Assembly (NCBI GenBank): GCA_964563925.1
Contig: CAZLZD010000020.1
Span: 7,820-71,819 of the forward strand
Reading direction: 5' to 3'
Length of the DNA: 64,000 nt
Source of the DNA: JAUILA01 sp964563925
Lineage (GTDB): Bacteria > Bacteroidota > Bacteroidia > Cytophagales > Cyclobacteriaceae
Shown one piece after another: positions 51,466-59,469 of this stretch. Below the pieces are notes generated by a model, which saw nothing but the letters and a program-made list of their open reading frames with translations, was not told the origin of the DNA and searched no databases. A program made the translations under genes and the position numbers. The stretch's first letter is position 1; each line of letters begins with the position of its first letter.

Positions 51466-51677
51466 CAGTCTTCTTTAGGATTGTGAAGAATCGCGGCAAT
51501 TTCGATGAGAAAACCTGCCAGGACTATGATGGGTCCGATTGTCAGTCCGAGTACACCAAACCCGAAGGTAGTGCTGTCAAGGCTCATGACGATGAAACCG
51601 GTTACCAGGGTGGCGAGACCGATCAGCATCAGCCGGTAATTTTTCTTTCCGAAAGGCATTTTACTTTTATTCTCCAT
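51465..51677 (-). CDS. DUF3098 small membrane protein
   Basis: A 70-aa protein with two membrane helices. The N-terminal PFGKKNYRLMLIGLATLVTG is characteristic of DUF3098, a family found between ftsX and uppP in Bacteroidota. The function is unknown; location suggests an envelope or division role. It lies 3 nt after ftsX. Confidence 0.88.
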   Translation of the reverse strand: MENKSKMPFGKKNYRLMLIGLATLVTGFIVMSLDSTTFGFGVLGLTIGPIIVLAGFLIEIAAILHNPKED

Positions 51678-51680
51678 GTA

Positions 51681-52577
51681 TCAATATAATTCGTCAAGCG
51701 ACATTTTCAGGTATTTGCTGATTGCGCGATAGGTACTGATGAATCCGATAAAGGCGCCCAGCAAGAGTAATCCCCCAAAGATACTAAGAATCATGTTCTG
51801 ATCCTGCAGGGAGGAAAGCTCGGGAATCCTGTCATTGGCCACCCGCAGTATAAGGTAGAGCAGGGCAGAGGCAAAGAGTCCGGCCAGTAACCCGTGAAGG
51901 GCAGAGCGCCGGAGAAAAGGCCACTGTATAAAGCTTCTTCGAGCCCCGACCAGTTGCATGCTGCGGATCAGGAATCGCTGGGAAAACAACGCGAGTTTTA
52001 TGGTATTGTTGATCAGCAGTACCACTACAATGAGCAGTAACAACGCGACTCCCAGGAGGGCACCGCCGATCAGCCGGGTGTTTTCATTGATCGATGCCAC
52101 CAGGTTGGGCACGTAGTCGACCTCAAAGACGCCGGTGATGGCTTCAATATCCTCTCTGATCTCCGCCATTTGTTCATTGCCATGAAAGGCCGGGTCAATT
52201 TTGATCCTGTACGCCGCGCGCAGGGGATTATCCCCAATGAAGTTTGTGAAATCTTCCCCGGTATCTTCTATGAATTCGCTGGCTGCTTCCTCCCTGGATT
52301 TATAAAACAGCTGGGCTTCTCCGTCCACCCGGTAAATATAATCTTTGGTGGAAAGGGTTTTCTGGATCTGCAGGCGCTGATTCTCGGTAACATCCTTGTT
52401 CAGGTATACCTGCATTTCCACGTTGGCCTTGATTATTTCGGTGAGTTTATTGGTGTGGACCACGAGCAGGGCAAACAGTCCGATGACAAACAGGGCCAGG
52501 CTGATACTCAGCATTACACTCACAAAGGGGTAGCTGCCTAATTTCTTTTTCTTTCTGGGTTTGGGAGCTTCGGTCAC
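51681..52577 (-). CDS. ftsX: cell-division protein FtsX
   Basis: A 298-aa permease-like protein that, with FtsE, couples ATP hydrolysis to activation of wall hydrolases at the septum. It has a basic N-terminus (PKPRKKKKLGS), a first membrane helix at about 22-45, a periplasmic domain (about 46-165) containing MQVYLNKDVTENQ, then three more helices at the C-terminal half. The phrase RFLIRSMQLVGARRSFIQWP is typical of FtsX. The ftsE gene is not in the window. It is the first gene of the operon and has a promoter element just upstream. Confidence 0.92.
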   Translation of the reverse strand: MTEAPKPRKKKKLGSYPFVSVMLSISLALFVIGLFALLVVHTNKLTEIIKANVEMQVYLNKDVTENQRLQIQKTLSTKDYIYRVDGEAQLFYKSREEAASEFIEDTGEDFTNFIGDNPLRAAYRIKIDPAFHGNEQMAEIREDIEAITGVFEVDYVPNLVASINENTRLIGGALLGVALLLLIVVVLLINNTIKLALFSQRFLIRSMQLVGARRSFIQWPFLRRSALHGLLAGLFASALLYLILRVANDRIPELSSLQDQNMILSIFGGLLLLGAFIGFISTYRAISKYLKMSLDELY

Positions 52578-52597
52578 GTGGTAAAAAAATCTTCAGC

Positions 52598-52629
52598 CAA
52601 ATGTACAATTATTTTCGGGGTCTGCGAAA
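52598..52629 (-). promoter_or_regulatory. promoter of the ftsX operon
   Basis: On the minus strand TACATTTG (52605-52598) matches TAnnTTTG exactly; TTTC at 52629-52626, 20 nt upstream, matches the -33 TTTG at three of four bases. The leader would be only about 15 nt. It would drive ftsX through gldC. Confidence 0.5.
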
Positions 52630-52672
52630 GGAGCGTTCACTGATTTTGACAGGAATAATTCCCGGGTTACAT

Positions 52673-52707
52673 AAAAAAAGGCCATTCCGTTAAGGAACAG
52701 CCTTTTG
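52673..52707 (-). terminator. terminator after the anti-sigma-like gene
   Basis: On the minus strand AAAAGGCTGTTCC pairs with GGAATGGCCTTTT around TTAAC, followed by a T run. It lies 25 nt past the stop codon and separates the sigma/anti-sigma pair from the ftsX operon. Confidence 0.88.
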
Positions 52708-52731
52708 CTTTTTCACGCCTTCGGTTCAGTG

Positions 52732-53613
52732 CTAATTTCCTGAAGCTTCTTTCAGGGTCTGCAGCAACCTGGCGTCAGTGACTTTTTCAAGGCGCTCTAC
52801 TTTACCGCTGGTTGGCTCAAGGCGATAATACTCGCCATTGAAGCTCAGGAACCAGGCCTTCATCTCCTGCGTATTGAATTCAAGAATTTCATACAGGTCT
52901 TCTTCAAAGTTTCCATAGAGCGTAAGTTTTTCATTCTCCAGCGCATAATGGAATTCATAACGCCTGCTGTCATTCTCCACGGCAACTTCCAGGTTCTCGG
53001 TAGCAACCACCGCTTTACCGGTAATTTCGCCTGACGGAAGGTCAACCACTGTGTCTTCTCCTTCCGGATCTTCAAAAGAAGGTGCAACCACAGGGTTCTT
53101 ATCTTCTTCCTGGATTTCCGGGGTGTTTGTTTCTTCCGTTTCTGCTACCGGGGTTTCTTCTTCCGTAACTGACTCGTTCGTTGATTCGGGAACCGGCTGG
53201 TCTGCGGATTCCGTAGTCTCAGAATCGAGCTGAGCGGTATTTTCATCCTGGACGGCAGGTTCTTCCGTTGATTCCTGTTCTATAAGGACCGGTGTGTCTG
53301 CCACCTCCGGTTCATTCTCCGGGTAAAAATAATAGATACCCAGGCCTACCACGGCGGCCAGCCCGATCATTCCGGCAATTTTACCGGCTGTCCAGCTGCT
53401 GCCCCCGGCAGATGCACCACCGACCTGGATCTGGTCGAGACGCGCCTTCAACGATTGCCTGCGTGCTTCCCTGATCCCTTCGATGATATCTTCCTGGAAT
53501 TTGTACTCACGCTGGAGTTCAGTATCCCGGGCCAGACGATCCTCGAACATCTTCTTGTCGGAAGCGCTCAGTTCGTTGTCAAAGTAGGCATTAATTAATT
53601 CAGTGTTACTCAT
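52732..53613 (-). CDS. probable membrane anti-sigma factor
   Basis: A 293-aa protein encoded 8 nt after an ECF sigma gene. The N-terminus (ELINAYFDNELSASDKKMFE) resembles the helical sigma-binding domain of anti-sigma factors, but without the His/Cys zinc motif. A single membrane helix lies at about 77-97 (AGKIAGMIGLAAVVGLGIYY). The periplasmic part has a long Glu/Thr/Pro-rich linker (about 100-195), then a small beta-rich domain (about 200-290). Role assigned from position, topology and N-terminal look. Confidence 0.75.
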   Translation of the reverse strand: MSNTELINAYFDNELSASDKKMFEDRLARDTELQREYKFQEDIIEGIREARRQSLKARLDQIQVGGASAGGSSWTAGKIAGMIGLAAVVGLGIYYFYPENEPEVADTPVLIEQESTEEPAVQDENTAQLDSETTESADQPVPESTNESVTEEETPVAETEETNTPEIQEEDKNPVVAPSFEDPEGEDTVVDLPSGEITGKAVVATENLEVAVENDSRRYEFHYALENEKLTLYGNFEEDLYEILEFNTQEMKAWFLSFNGEYYRLEPTSGKVERLEKVTDARLLQTLKEASGN

Positions 53614-53621
53614 TTGGTTTG

Positions 53622-54161
53622 TCAGTCAAGAAAGTCGCTCTCTGAGTACAGAGATTTGACCAGTTCATCAAGTTTCTTCTTGCACTTATACTTCTTTGTT
53701 TTAGCGGTATTCGTATTGGCAAATCCAAGCTTGTCCGCAATGTCCTGCATGGAAAGGCCGTCAAAATAATAGAACATGAGGACTTGTTTGCAGGTATCTC
53801 CCAGCTGGTCAATACACTCATGAATAATGCGGGCTTTTTCTTTTGAATCCACATCCACATACTCCACGCCATCCTTCTCCTCATTCGAAAGTCGTTTCTT
53901 CCGATCCAGTTCTTTCCTCCAAAGATTCTGACAGATACTGTAAATATAGGTACTGATCTTTGAAGTGAGCACCAGGTTGCCGCTGACTGCTTTCTGCCAG
54001 AAAACCACCAGGGCGTCCTGGTAGATATCCTTGGCTTCCTGTTCCGTACCACTGTTTGAAATGACCAGTTTGGTCATCATCCGGTAGTACTTCTTGTACA
54101 GGGTTTCCAGTGCTTTTTCATCCCCCTGGCAGATACGTTCGAATATCTCCTTATCGTTCAT
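53622..54161 (-). CDS. ECF-type RNA polymerase sigma factor
   Basis: A 179-aa sigma-70 family protein. Region 2 is seen at about 20-85 (YKKYYRMMTKLVISNSGTEQ; KDIYQDALVVFWQKA), and region 4 at about 120-165 (VLMFYYFDGLSMQDIADKLG with the HTH, then NTAKTKKYKCKKKL). It is followed by its likely anti-sigma gene. The 117-nt upstream gap holds no clear primary-sigma promoter; an ECF gene may control itself. Confidence 0.93.
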   Translation of the reverse strand: MNDKEIFERICQGDEKALETLYKKYYRMMTKLVISNSGTEQEAKDIYQDALVVFWQKAVSGNLVLTSKISTYIYSICQNLWRKELDRKKRLSNEEKDGVEYVDVDSKEKARIIHECIDQLGDTCKQVLMFYYFDGLSMQDIADKLGFANTNTAKTKKYKCKKKLDELVKSLYSESDFLD

Positions 54162-54278
54162 GCCGTGGGTTTTGTTTTTTATACAACAACTTCATCCGAG
54201 GTAACCTAATTCCTATACTATATTTTGTGTACATCTGACAAATTGCAAAATCAACGGTTAATCTGCCAGTAAATTCGT

Positions 54279-54716
54279 TTATTCTATTCGTATCCATGTT
54301 TGCGTACGGTAAAAAAGTCCCCAGTAACCACGCACCTTCAGGTCGTCGCCGTCCCGCCATATTCTGCACCTGAATATTTTACCCTCGTCCGGTTTCAGCA
54401 CGGTTCCGCCGCTGTATTCATCCCCGTCCTTTTCAAGCCCGCGGATGATCTCCATGCCGATAATTTTTTCCCCATAGCGGTCATCCTCTTCCGGACACTG
54501 ATCGCAGACCGGATCATCGGGCTGACCAGGGGAGGGGTACAGTTTAACGATCTCCCCGTGGACCTTGTCTCCTTTCGAATAAATACGTACGACCGATTTG
54601 GCCTCGCCGGATTCGTCATCGATTGTTTTCCACAAGCCCGTGACATCATCTTGAGCTTTAACGGAATGCCAAAAAAATAGACAGCACAGGACAAAAAAGC
54701 ATTGGCGCATTCTCAT
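54279..54716 (-). CDS. DUF2147-family exported protein
   Basis: A 145-aa protein with a signal peptide (about 1-21, ending VKAQ). The mature part matches DUF2147: VTGLWKTIDDESGEAKSVVR, then CDQCPEEDDRYGEKIIGMEI, then LKVRGYWGLFYRTQTWIRIE. Members have a lipocalin-like shape and unknown function. It stands alone, with the pyrophosphatase terminator downstream on the other side. Confidence 0.9.
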   Translation of the reverse strand: MRMRQCFFVLCCLFFWHSVKAQDDVTGLWKTIDDESGEAKSVVRIYSKGDKVHGEIVKLYPSPGQPDDPVCDQCPEEDDRYGEKIIGMEIIRGLEKDGDEYSGGTVLKPDEGKIFRCRIWRDGDDLKVRGYWGLFYRTQTWIRIE

Positions 54717-54751
54717 GAAATAATGCTAAAGATATTTTATTTCTTTTAAAC

Positions 54752-54779
54752 AAAAAACCCCGATGTACTATCGGGGTTT
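54752..54779 (-). terminator. terminator after the membrane pyrophosphatase gene
   Basis: On the minus strand AAACCCCGAT pairs with ATCGGGGTTT around AGTAC and is followed by a T run. It begins about 21 nt past the stop codon. Confidence 0.92.
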
Positions 54780-54800
54780 ATTTTACAGAATTAATCCGGA

Positions 54801-56987
54801 TTACAATGCATCTTCCTCGCTGTGCATGACCTGCTCAATGGTCACTTTCTGTTTTTCAAGCAGTTCGGCATCACTTACACCATGCGGGGTTTCCGAAATA
54901 TGCGGGGCAATAATCAGCGCCACAATCGAGGTGAGCTTGATCAGGATGTTCATTGACGGACCGGATGTGTCTTTGAACGGGTCGCCCACCGTATCCCCTG
55001 TTACCGAGGCTTTGTGAGGTTCTGATCCTTTGTATTCCATTTTACCGTTGATCTCAACGCCTTTTTCAAATGATTTTTTGGCATTGTCCCAGGCGCCTCC
55101 GGCATTGTTCTGGAACATACCCATCAGGACTCCCGATACAGTTATACCGGCCAGGGTTCCACCCAGTACTTCCGGGCCAAAGCTGAAGCCAACAATCAAC
55201 GGAACCACCAGGGCGATCGCACCCGGAAGCACCATCTCACGGATAGATGCCTGCGTGGAGATTTCCACACATTTGTCGTATTCCGGTGTGGTGGTTCCCT
55301 CCATGATACCCGGCATTTCCCGGAACTGACGGCGGACTTCCTGAACCATCGCCATGGCAGCACGTCCTACTGCGGCAATTGCCAGGGATGAGAATATGAA
55401 CGGGATCATGCCCCCGATAAACAGACCGGCTAGCACTTCAGCCTTATAAATGTCAATGGAATCAATACCTGCAATCCCAACGAATGCGGCGAACAGGGCC
55501 AGTGCGGTCAGGGCAGCCGACGCAATGGCAAACCCTTTCCCGGTGGCAGCAGTGGTATTTCCCACTGCATCCAGGATGTCGGTTCGTCCGCGTACCTCTT
55601 CGGGCAGTCCGCTCATTTCGGCAATTCCTCCTGCGTTGTCGGCAATCGGACCGAAAGCGTCAATGGCAAGCTGCATGGCTGTGGTAGCCATCATTCCGGC
55701 TGCGGCAATTGCCACGCCGTAGAGTCCGGCCAGCTCGTAAGAACCGAATATACCGGCTGCCAGGACGATAATTGGCATCACCGTAGATTCCATACCTACC
55801 GCAAGCCCGCCGATAATATTGGTCGCATGCCCGGTAGAGGATTGCTTCACGATGGAAAGCACGGGACGACGTCCCATGGCCGTGTAATATTCTGTGATAA
55901 TACTCATGAGTGCACCCACAACCAGTCCGAGGAGGATAGCCCAGAAAACATCCATGCTGGTGAATTCAAAATTCCGGATCGTCATGGATTCGGGAAGCAG
56001 GTAGCCAACAAGGAAGAACGAGGCGATCGCGGTAAGCACGATGGAACCCCAGTTTCCAAGGTTAAGTGCTTTCTGGACATTCCCGTTTTCGTTGCTGATC
56101 CGGACAAATGATGCCCCGATGATGGAAAAGATCAACCCAAGGCCTGCGATCAGCATCGGGAGCAGGATAGGGGCCATACCGCCGAAATTATCATCCGAAC
56201 TGATTTCCTGTCCGAGTACCATCGTAGCCAGAATCGTCGCTACATAGGATCCGAAAAGGTCAGCACCCATACCGGCCACATCGCCCACATTGTCGCCTAC
56301 GTTGTCGGCGATGGTTGCAGGGTTACGCGGGTCATCCTCCGGGATGCCTGCTTCCACCTTACCCACCAGGTCGGCGCCCACATCGGCTGCCTTGGTGTAG
56401 ATTCCCCCGCCCACACGGGCGAAGAGGGCGATGGATTCAGCGCCCAGGGAGAAACCTGCCAGTACTTCAATAGCCTGTTTCATCTCGATCCCGGTGACGG
56501 CGACACCTGCGGGCACAAAATGATTCACGAATACGATAAACAGGGAACCGAGGCCGAGAACGGCTAGTCCGGCAACCCCGAGTCCCATTACCGTACCACC
56601 GGTGAAGGAGACCTTAAGAGCTTTGGCCAGGCTGGTACGTGCCGCCTGCGTGGTGCGTACGTTGGCTTTGGTGGCGATGTTCATGCCGATCCAGCCTGCG
56701 AAAGCCGAAAATACTGCGCCGATGACAAAGGCCACGGCGATCAGCGGATCTGAATCATCCACAAGGGTTCCCGACCAGGCCAGTAATATGCCGGCAATGA
56801 CCACAAAATAAGCCAGGATTTTCCATTCGGCTTTCAGGAAAGCCATTGCCCCCCGGGCAATGTGCCCGGCGAGTTCGACCATGTTTTTGTCTCCCGCATC
56901 CTGTTTGGTGACCCAGACAGATTTGGCGATCATCACAAGGATGCCGACAATTCCCAGGGCGGGGATTACATAGACAATTGAGTTCAT
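54801..56987 (-). CDS. hppA: membrane-bound proton/sodium-translocating pyrophosphatase
   Basis: A 728-aa protein with about 16 membrane helices that couples pyrophosphate hydrolysis to cation pumping. The substrate-binding motif DVGADLVGKVEAGIPEDDPR is clear, with IADNVGDNVGDVAGMGADLF. The second acidic cluster is IADNAGGIAEMSGLPEEVRG, and the third is NNAGGAWDNAKK. The sequence VGNTTAATGKGFAI carries Ala where potassium-independent enzymes have Lys, so it should be potassium-dependent. Whether it pumps H+ or Na+ cannot be read safely. A promoter lies 60-95 nt upstream. Confidence 0.96.
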   Translation of the reverse strand: MNSIVYVIPALGIVGILVMIAKSVWVTKQDAGDKNMVELAGHIARGAMAFLKAEWKILAYFVVIAGILLAWSGTLVDDSDPLIAVAFVIGAVFSAFAGWIGMNIATKANVRTTQAARTSLAKALKVSFTGGTVMGLGVAGLAVLGLGSLFIVFVNHFVPAGVAVTGIEMKQAIEVLAGFSLGAESIALFARVGGGIYTKAADVGADLVGKVEAGIPEDDPRNPATIADNVGDNVGDVAGMGADLFGSYVATILATMVLGQEISSDDNFGGMAPILLPMLIAGLGLIFSIIGASFVRISNENGNVQKALNLGNWGSIVLTAIASFFLVGYLLPESMTIRNFEFTSMDVFWAILLGLVVGALMSIITEYYTAMGRRPVLSIVKQSSTGHATNIIGGLAVGMESTVMPIIVLAAGIFGSYELAGLYGVAIAAAGMMATTAMQLAIDAFGPIADNAGGIAEMSGLPEEVRGRTDILDAVGNTTAATGKGFAIASAALTALALFAAFVGIAGIDSIDIYKAEVLAGLFIGGMIPFIFSSLAIAAVGRAAMAMVQEVRRQFREMPGIMEGTTTPEYDKCVEISTQASIREMVLPGAIALVVPLIVGFSFGPEVLGGTLAGITVSGVLMGMFQNNAGGAWDNAKKSFEKGVEINGKMEYKGSEPHKASVTGDTVGDPFKDTSGPSMNILIKLTSIVALIIAPHISETPHGVSDAELLEKQKVTIEQVMHSEEDAL

Positions 56988-57025
56988 ATTCGTTTATTTA
57001 GGTTAAAATGTAGTCTTCGTTTCCG

Positions 57026-57045
57026 GCAGGGTTTAAAAAACCTGC
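57026..57045. promoter_or_regulatory. inverted repeat at the hppA transcription start
   Basis: GCAGGGTTTAAAAAACCTGC is an almost perfect 20-bp palindrome immediately downstream of the -7 box of hppA. It would overlap the start site, as an operator would, or form a 5' hairpin in the mRNA. No T tract follows, so it is not a terminator. Confidence 0.45.
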
Positions 57046-57046
57046 G

Positions 57047-57077
57047 CAAATATATAAGAACCGGATTTATTATAAAA
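57047..57077 (-). promoter_or_regulatory. promoter of hppA
   Basis: On the minus strand TATATTTG (57054-57047) matches TAnnTTTG exactly. TTTT, 19 nt upstream, matches the -33 TTTG at three of four positions. The leader before the ATG at 56987 is about 55 nt. Confidence 0.55.
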
Positions 57078-57088
57078 TTTATTGGATT

Positions 57089-57775
57089 TCAAACGTCGAA
57101 CATCTGCTTAAGTGCCTGCCATAATTGTGTTTTGTGCTGCTTGTCTGCCATAATCACTCCTACCGGTGCACCGCGTAATATGGTCTGGTTTTCACGGCTG
57201 GAAGGCTGATAAAGCTCAGGGGCCTGATCGGCCAGCGCCTCGCAGCCGAACAGTAACAGCCTGTCGGCCGGGATGCGGGTCCAGTCTGCCCGGCAATCGG
57301 CGTAACGTACCAGGGCAATATCCTGCATACCGAGGTGCACCGCCCCGAGTACCTTGGCAAGGAACTGCTCCTGTTCGGCGGGTAATACCTCCCCGCTGTC
57401 ATACATGACCAGCACCCTGCGCCGGTTCTCTCCCGCATACTCCGGCACCCGGGTATCCTCCCGATTCTCTGCGGGGTTCTTTATCTCCCGGACGGTGTCC
57501 TGTGACTCTGCGGATGACGTGTCTTGTGACTCTCCAGTTGGCGTGTCTTGTGTCTCTGCGGTTTTCGTGTCTTGTGTCTCTGCGGTTTGCGTGTCTTGTG
57601 ACTCTCCAGATGACGGGTTCTTTATCTCAGTGGACGAGGAGTCTGGTGTCTCTGAAGGGCCAGTGACTTTCCCTCCCTCATCGGGCGTACGGCGCGGCTG
57701 TTTCAGATCCTCCGTCTCGGGAATCAGGTAAATTCCTTCCGGGAAGAGGTGATGAAGCATATGTTGATCGCTCAT
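57089..57775 (-). CDS. hypothetical protein with an 8-residue tandem repeat and a conserved C-terminal domain
   Basis: A 228-aa cytoplasmic protein. Residues 57-96 are five tandem 8-residue units of the form [GA]E[ST]QDTxx, framed on both sides by EIKNP (50-54 and 97-101). The C-terminal domain (about 115-228) is globular: RRVLVMYDSGEVLPAEQEQF, then LGAVHLGMQDIALVRYADCR, then LLLFGCEALADQ, then GVIMADKQHKTQLWQALKQM. That domain looks like a Bacteroidota family whose layout recalls the psi subunit of DNA polymerase III, but this is a weak impression and I make no assignment. Its ATG overlaps the thioesterase stop by four bases. Confidence 0.7.
   Translation of the reverse strand: MSDQHMLHHLFPEGIYLIPETEDLKQPRRTPDEGGKVTGPSETPDSSSTEIKNPSSGESQDTQTAETQDTKTAETQDTPTGESQDTSSAESQDTVREIKNPAENREDTRVPEYAGENRRRVLVMYDSGEVLPAEQEQFLAKVLGAVHLGMQDIALVRYADCRADWTRIPADRLLLFGCEALADQAPELYQPSSRENQTILRGAPVGVIMADKQHKTQLWQALKQMFDV
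57488..57607 (-). repeat. 24-bp tandem repeat (five units) inside a coding region
   Basis: Five consecutive 24-bp units encode GESQDTQT, AETQDTKT, AETQDTPT, GESQDTSS and AESQDTVR. Units 2 and 3 are nearly identical in DNA. The unit is a multiple of three, so copy-number changes would keep the frame. Confidence 0.88.
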
Positions 57776-58320
57776 TTTCCTGTATTCAGATAATGGGTGG
57801 GATCAAAGATAGACTTCAGTTCGTTTGCATCCTCGGGCTTCATCCGCTGGGCCAGTACCAGCCTGAGCTGACGCCGTCTGAGTGCCCCGTCGTATAACCG
57901 CTGTTCCTGATCGGTTTCCGGTTTGATCTGCGGAATATCGATCGGGCGGCCGGACTGATCCACCGCGACAAACGTAAAAAACGCACTGTTGCTGGCAAAT
58001 TTCTTTCCGCTGGGAATGTCTTCCGCTTCCACTTCAATATGGACTTCCATCGAGGAATTGAATGCACGTGTGACCTTGGCGCGCAGCTGTACGACATTGC
58101 CAAGCTGTATAGGTTTGGTGAATGATACATTGTCGACACTGGCCGTCACCACAATACGGTTGGAATGTTTCTGGGCGGCGATGGCAGACACTATATCCAT
58201 CCAGTGCATCAGTCTGCCTCCCATCAGGTTGTTCAGGGTATTGGTGTCGTTAGGGAGCACCAGTTCGGTCATGGTGACCAGTGATTCGCTCGGGGTTTTG
58301 GTTTTACTCGGTGAACTCAT
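57772..58320 (-). CDS. acyl-CoA thioesterase (hotdog fold)
   Basis: A 182-aa hotdog protein of the acyl-CoA hydrolase family (YciA/BFIT-like). The start chosen is ATG at 58320; the longer frame overlaps pcm and adds 25 unlikely residues. The catalytic-helix signature is NNLMGGRLMHWMDIVSAIAA with its conserved Asp. TASVDNVSFTKPIQLGNVVQ and FVAVDQSGRPIDIPQI are typical later segments. It hydrolyses acyl-CoA to free acid and CoA; the chain length is not predictable. It lies between pcm and the repeat protein. Confidence 0.9.
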   Translation of the reverse strand: MSSPSKTKTPSESLVTMTELVLPNDTNTLNNLMGGRLMHWMDIVSAIAAQKHSNRIVVTASVDNVSFTKPIQLGNVVQLRAKVTRAFNSSMEVHIEVEAEDIPSGKKFASNSAFFTFVAVDQSGRPIDIPQIKPETDQEQRLYDGALRRRQLRLVLAQRMKPEDANELKSIFDPTHYLNTGK

Positions 58321-58385
58321 TTCGTAAGGGTGGAAATTGGACCGCAAAAATAAGGTATTGTTTTCTCTTAACGTAGGATGTTTCC

Positions 58386-59033
58386 TTATTTCCACCCCTC
58401 ATCTCCTTTAAGGGGCACGAAGCTGAAATAATCGAACGTTTCACGCTTCAGCTTTTTTTCGCCTACCCTGGTTATCCTCATCATTTGCTGGGTCGATGAA
58501 TTGCCCACCGGGATGATCAGGATTCCTCCAATTTTCAGCTGGCTGATCAGGCTTTTAGGAACCGAAGGGGCCCCGGCCGTCACAATGATGCGGTCGTATG
58601 GGGCGTGCCTGGGAAGTCCCTGTGAGCCGTCCCCGTGAAAAAAGCGGGCCTTATATCCCATTTTAGGAAGGAACTTGCGGGTGCGCTCATAAAGCACCCG
58701 GTTATACTCAATCGTGTAAACGTCGGCACCCAGCTCCAGGAGAATACAGGCCTGATACCCCGATCCCGTACCTACTTCAAGGACCTTCTGCCCGGGCTCA
58801 ACCATCAGTTTTTCAGACTGAAAAGCCACCGTGTATGGCTGGGAAATTGTCTGGCCTTCCCCGATCGGGAAGGCTTTGTCCTGATAGGCATGCTCCAGCA
58901 AGGCATTGTCAAAGAAATAATGCCTCGGTACCTTATTGATGGCCTCCAGGACCCTTTGGTCGGCAATTCCTTTTTCCCGAAGCACTTTCACAAGCGATCT
59001 TCTTTTACCGCGGTGTTTGTAGCTGTCTTCCAT
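58386..59033 (-). CDS. pcm: protein-L-isoaspartate O-methyltransferase
   Basis: A 215-aa SAM-dependent repair enzyme that methylates isoaspartyl residues in damaged proteins. The N-terminal DQRVLEAINKVPRHYFFDN, the IGEGQTISQPYTVAFQSEKL segment, the SAM loop VLEVGTGSGYQACILLELG and YDRIIVTAGAPSVPKSLISQ all match PCMT. Length fits the family. It is divergent from the small ORF at 59194. Confidence 0.95.
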   Translation of the reverse strand: MEDSYKHRGKRRSLVKVLREKGIADQRVLEAINKVPRHYFFDNALLEHAYQDKAFPIGEGQTISQPYTVAFQSEKLMVEPGQKVLEVGTGSGYQACILLELGADVYTIEYNRVLYERTRKFLPKMGYKARFFHGDGSQGLPRHAPYDRIIVTAGAPSVPKSLISQLKIGGILIIPVGNSSTQQMMRITRVGEKKLKRETFDYFSFVPLKGDEGWK

Positions 59034-59112
59034 GAGGTGTGAAGTTACAGCAGAAATACGGTACGACTCAAGCCGCCCAGGGTTTATTTATTGAGTAATT
59101 TTTTTGGCAAAT

Positions 59113-59127
59113 ACTAAATAAATTAGT
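59113..59127. promoter_or_regulatory. candidate operator: ACTAA-N5-TTAGT
   Basis: An inverted repeat with 5-bp arms and a 5-nt AT spacer lies 66 nt before the small ORF that precedes the XRE/S24 regulator, in the divergent region with pcm. TTTG at 59103-59106 lies beside it, at a place suited to a -33 box for the rightward promoter. Autoregulation by the S24 protein would fit. Confidence 0.35.
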
Positions 59128-59193
59128 AAAAAGACTTGCGTTTATGACGTCCGCATACGATATTGGACCTGCAAACTAACACAATTAGCAGGC

Positions 59194-59469
59194 ATGGATA
59201 GCGGGTATAAATTAAAGATATGCAGTAAAAAACTGAGTTCAGGGAAATGCCAGATCAAGTTCCATGTAACACCACCGGATTCGGCGGAGTCTCCGTATTA
59301 CGGCTACCTGCTGGCAGAGTCAGGCAGTACGTTGCGCGAGGTGGTTGGAAGAATCGAGTCGGAAGTCCGGCAGCTCGACCGGGGGGAATTTCATTTCCAG
59401 GACCAGTTATTTAACCTTGGCCGCCGGACGGTCCGGCAGGCCCCGATTTACTTTTTCAGAGAATCATGA
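59194..59469 (+). CDS. small hypothetical protein coupled to the XRE/S24 regulator
   Basis: A 91-aa protein that I do not recognise. It is basic at the start (KLKICSKKLSSGKCQIKFHV) and has a predicted alpha/beta make-up with GYLLAESGSTLREVVGRIES and REVV-type helix. There is no signal or membrane segment. The ATGA overlap with the regulator gene argues that it is real and made together with it. A modulator of the regulator is a possibility only. Confidence 0.65.
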   Translation: MDSGYKLKICSKKLSSGKCQIKFHVTPPDSAESPYYGYLLAESGSTLREVVGRIESEVRQLDRGEFHFQDQLFNLGRRTVRQAPIYFFRES

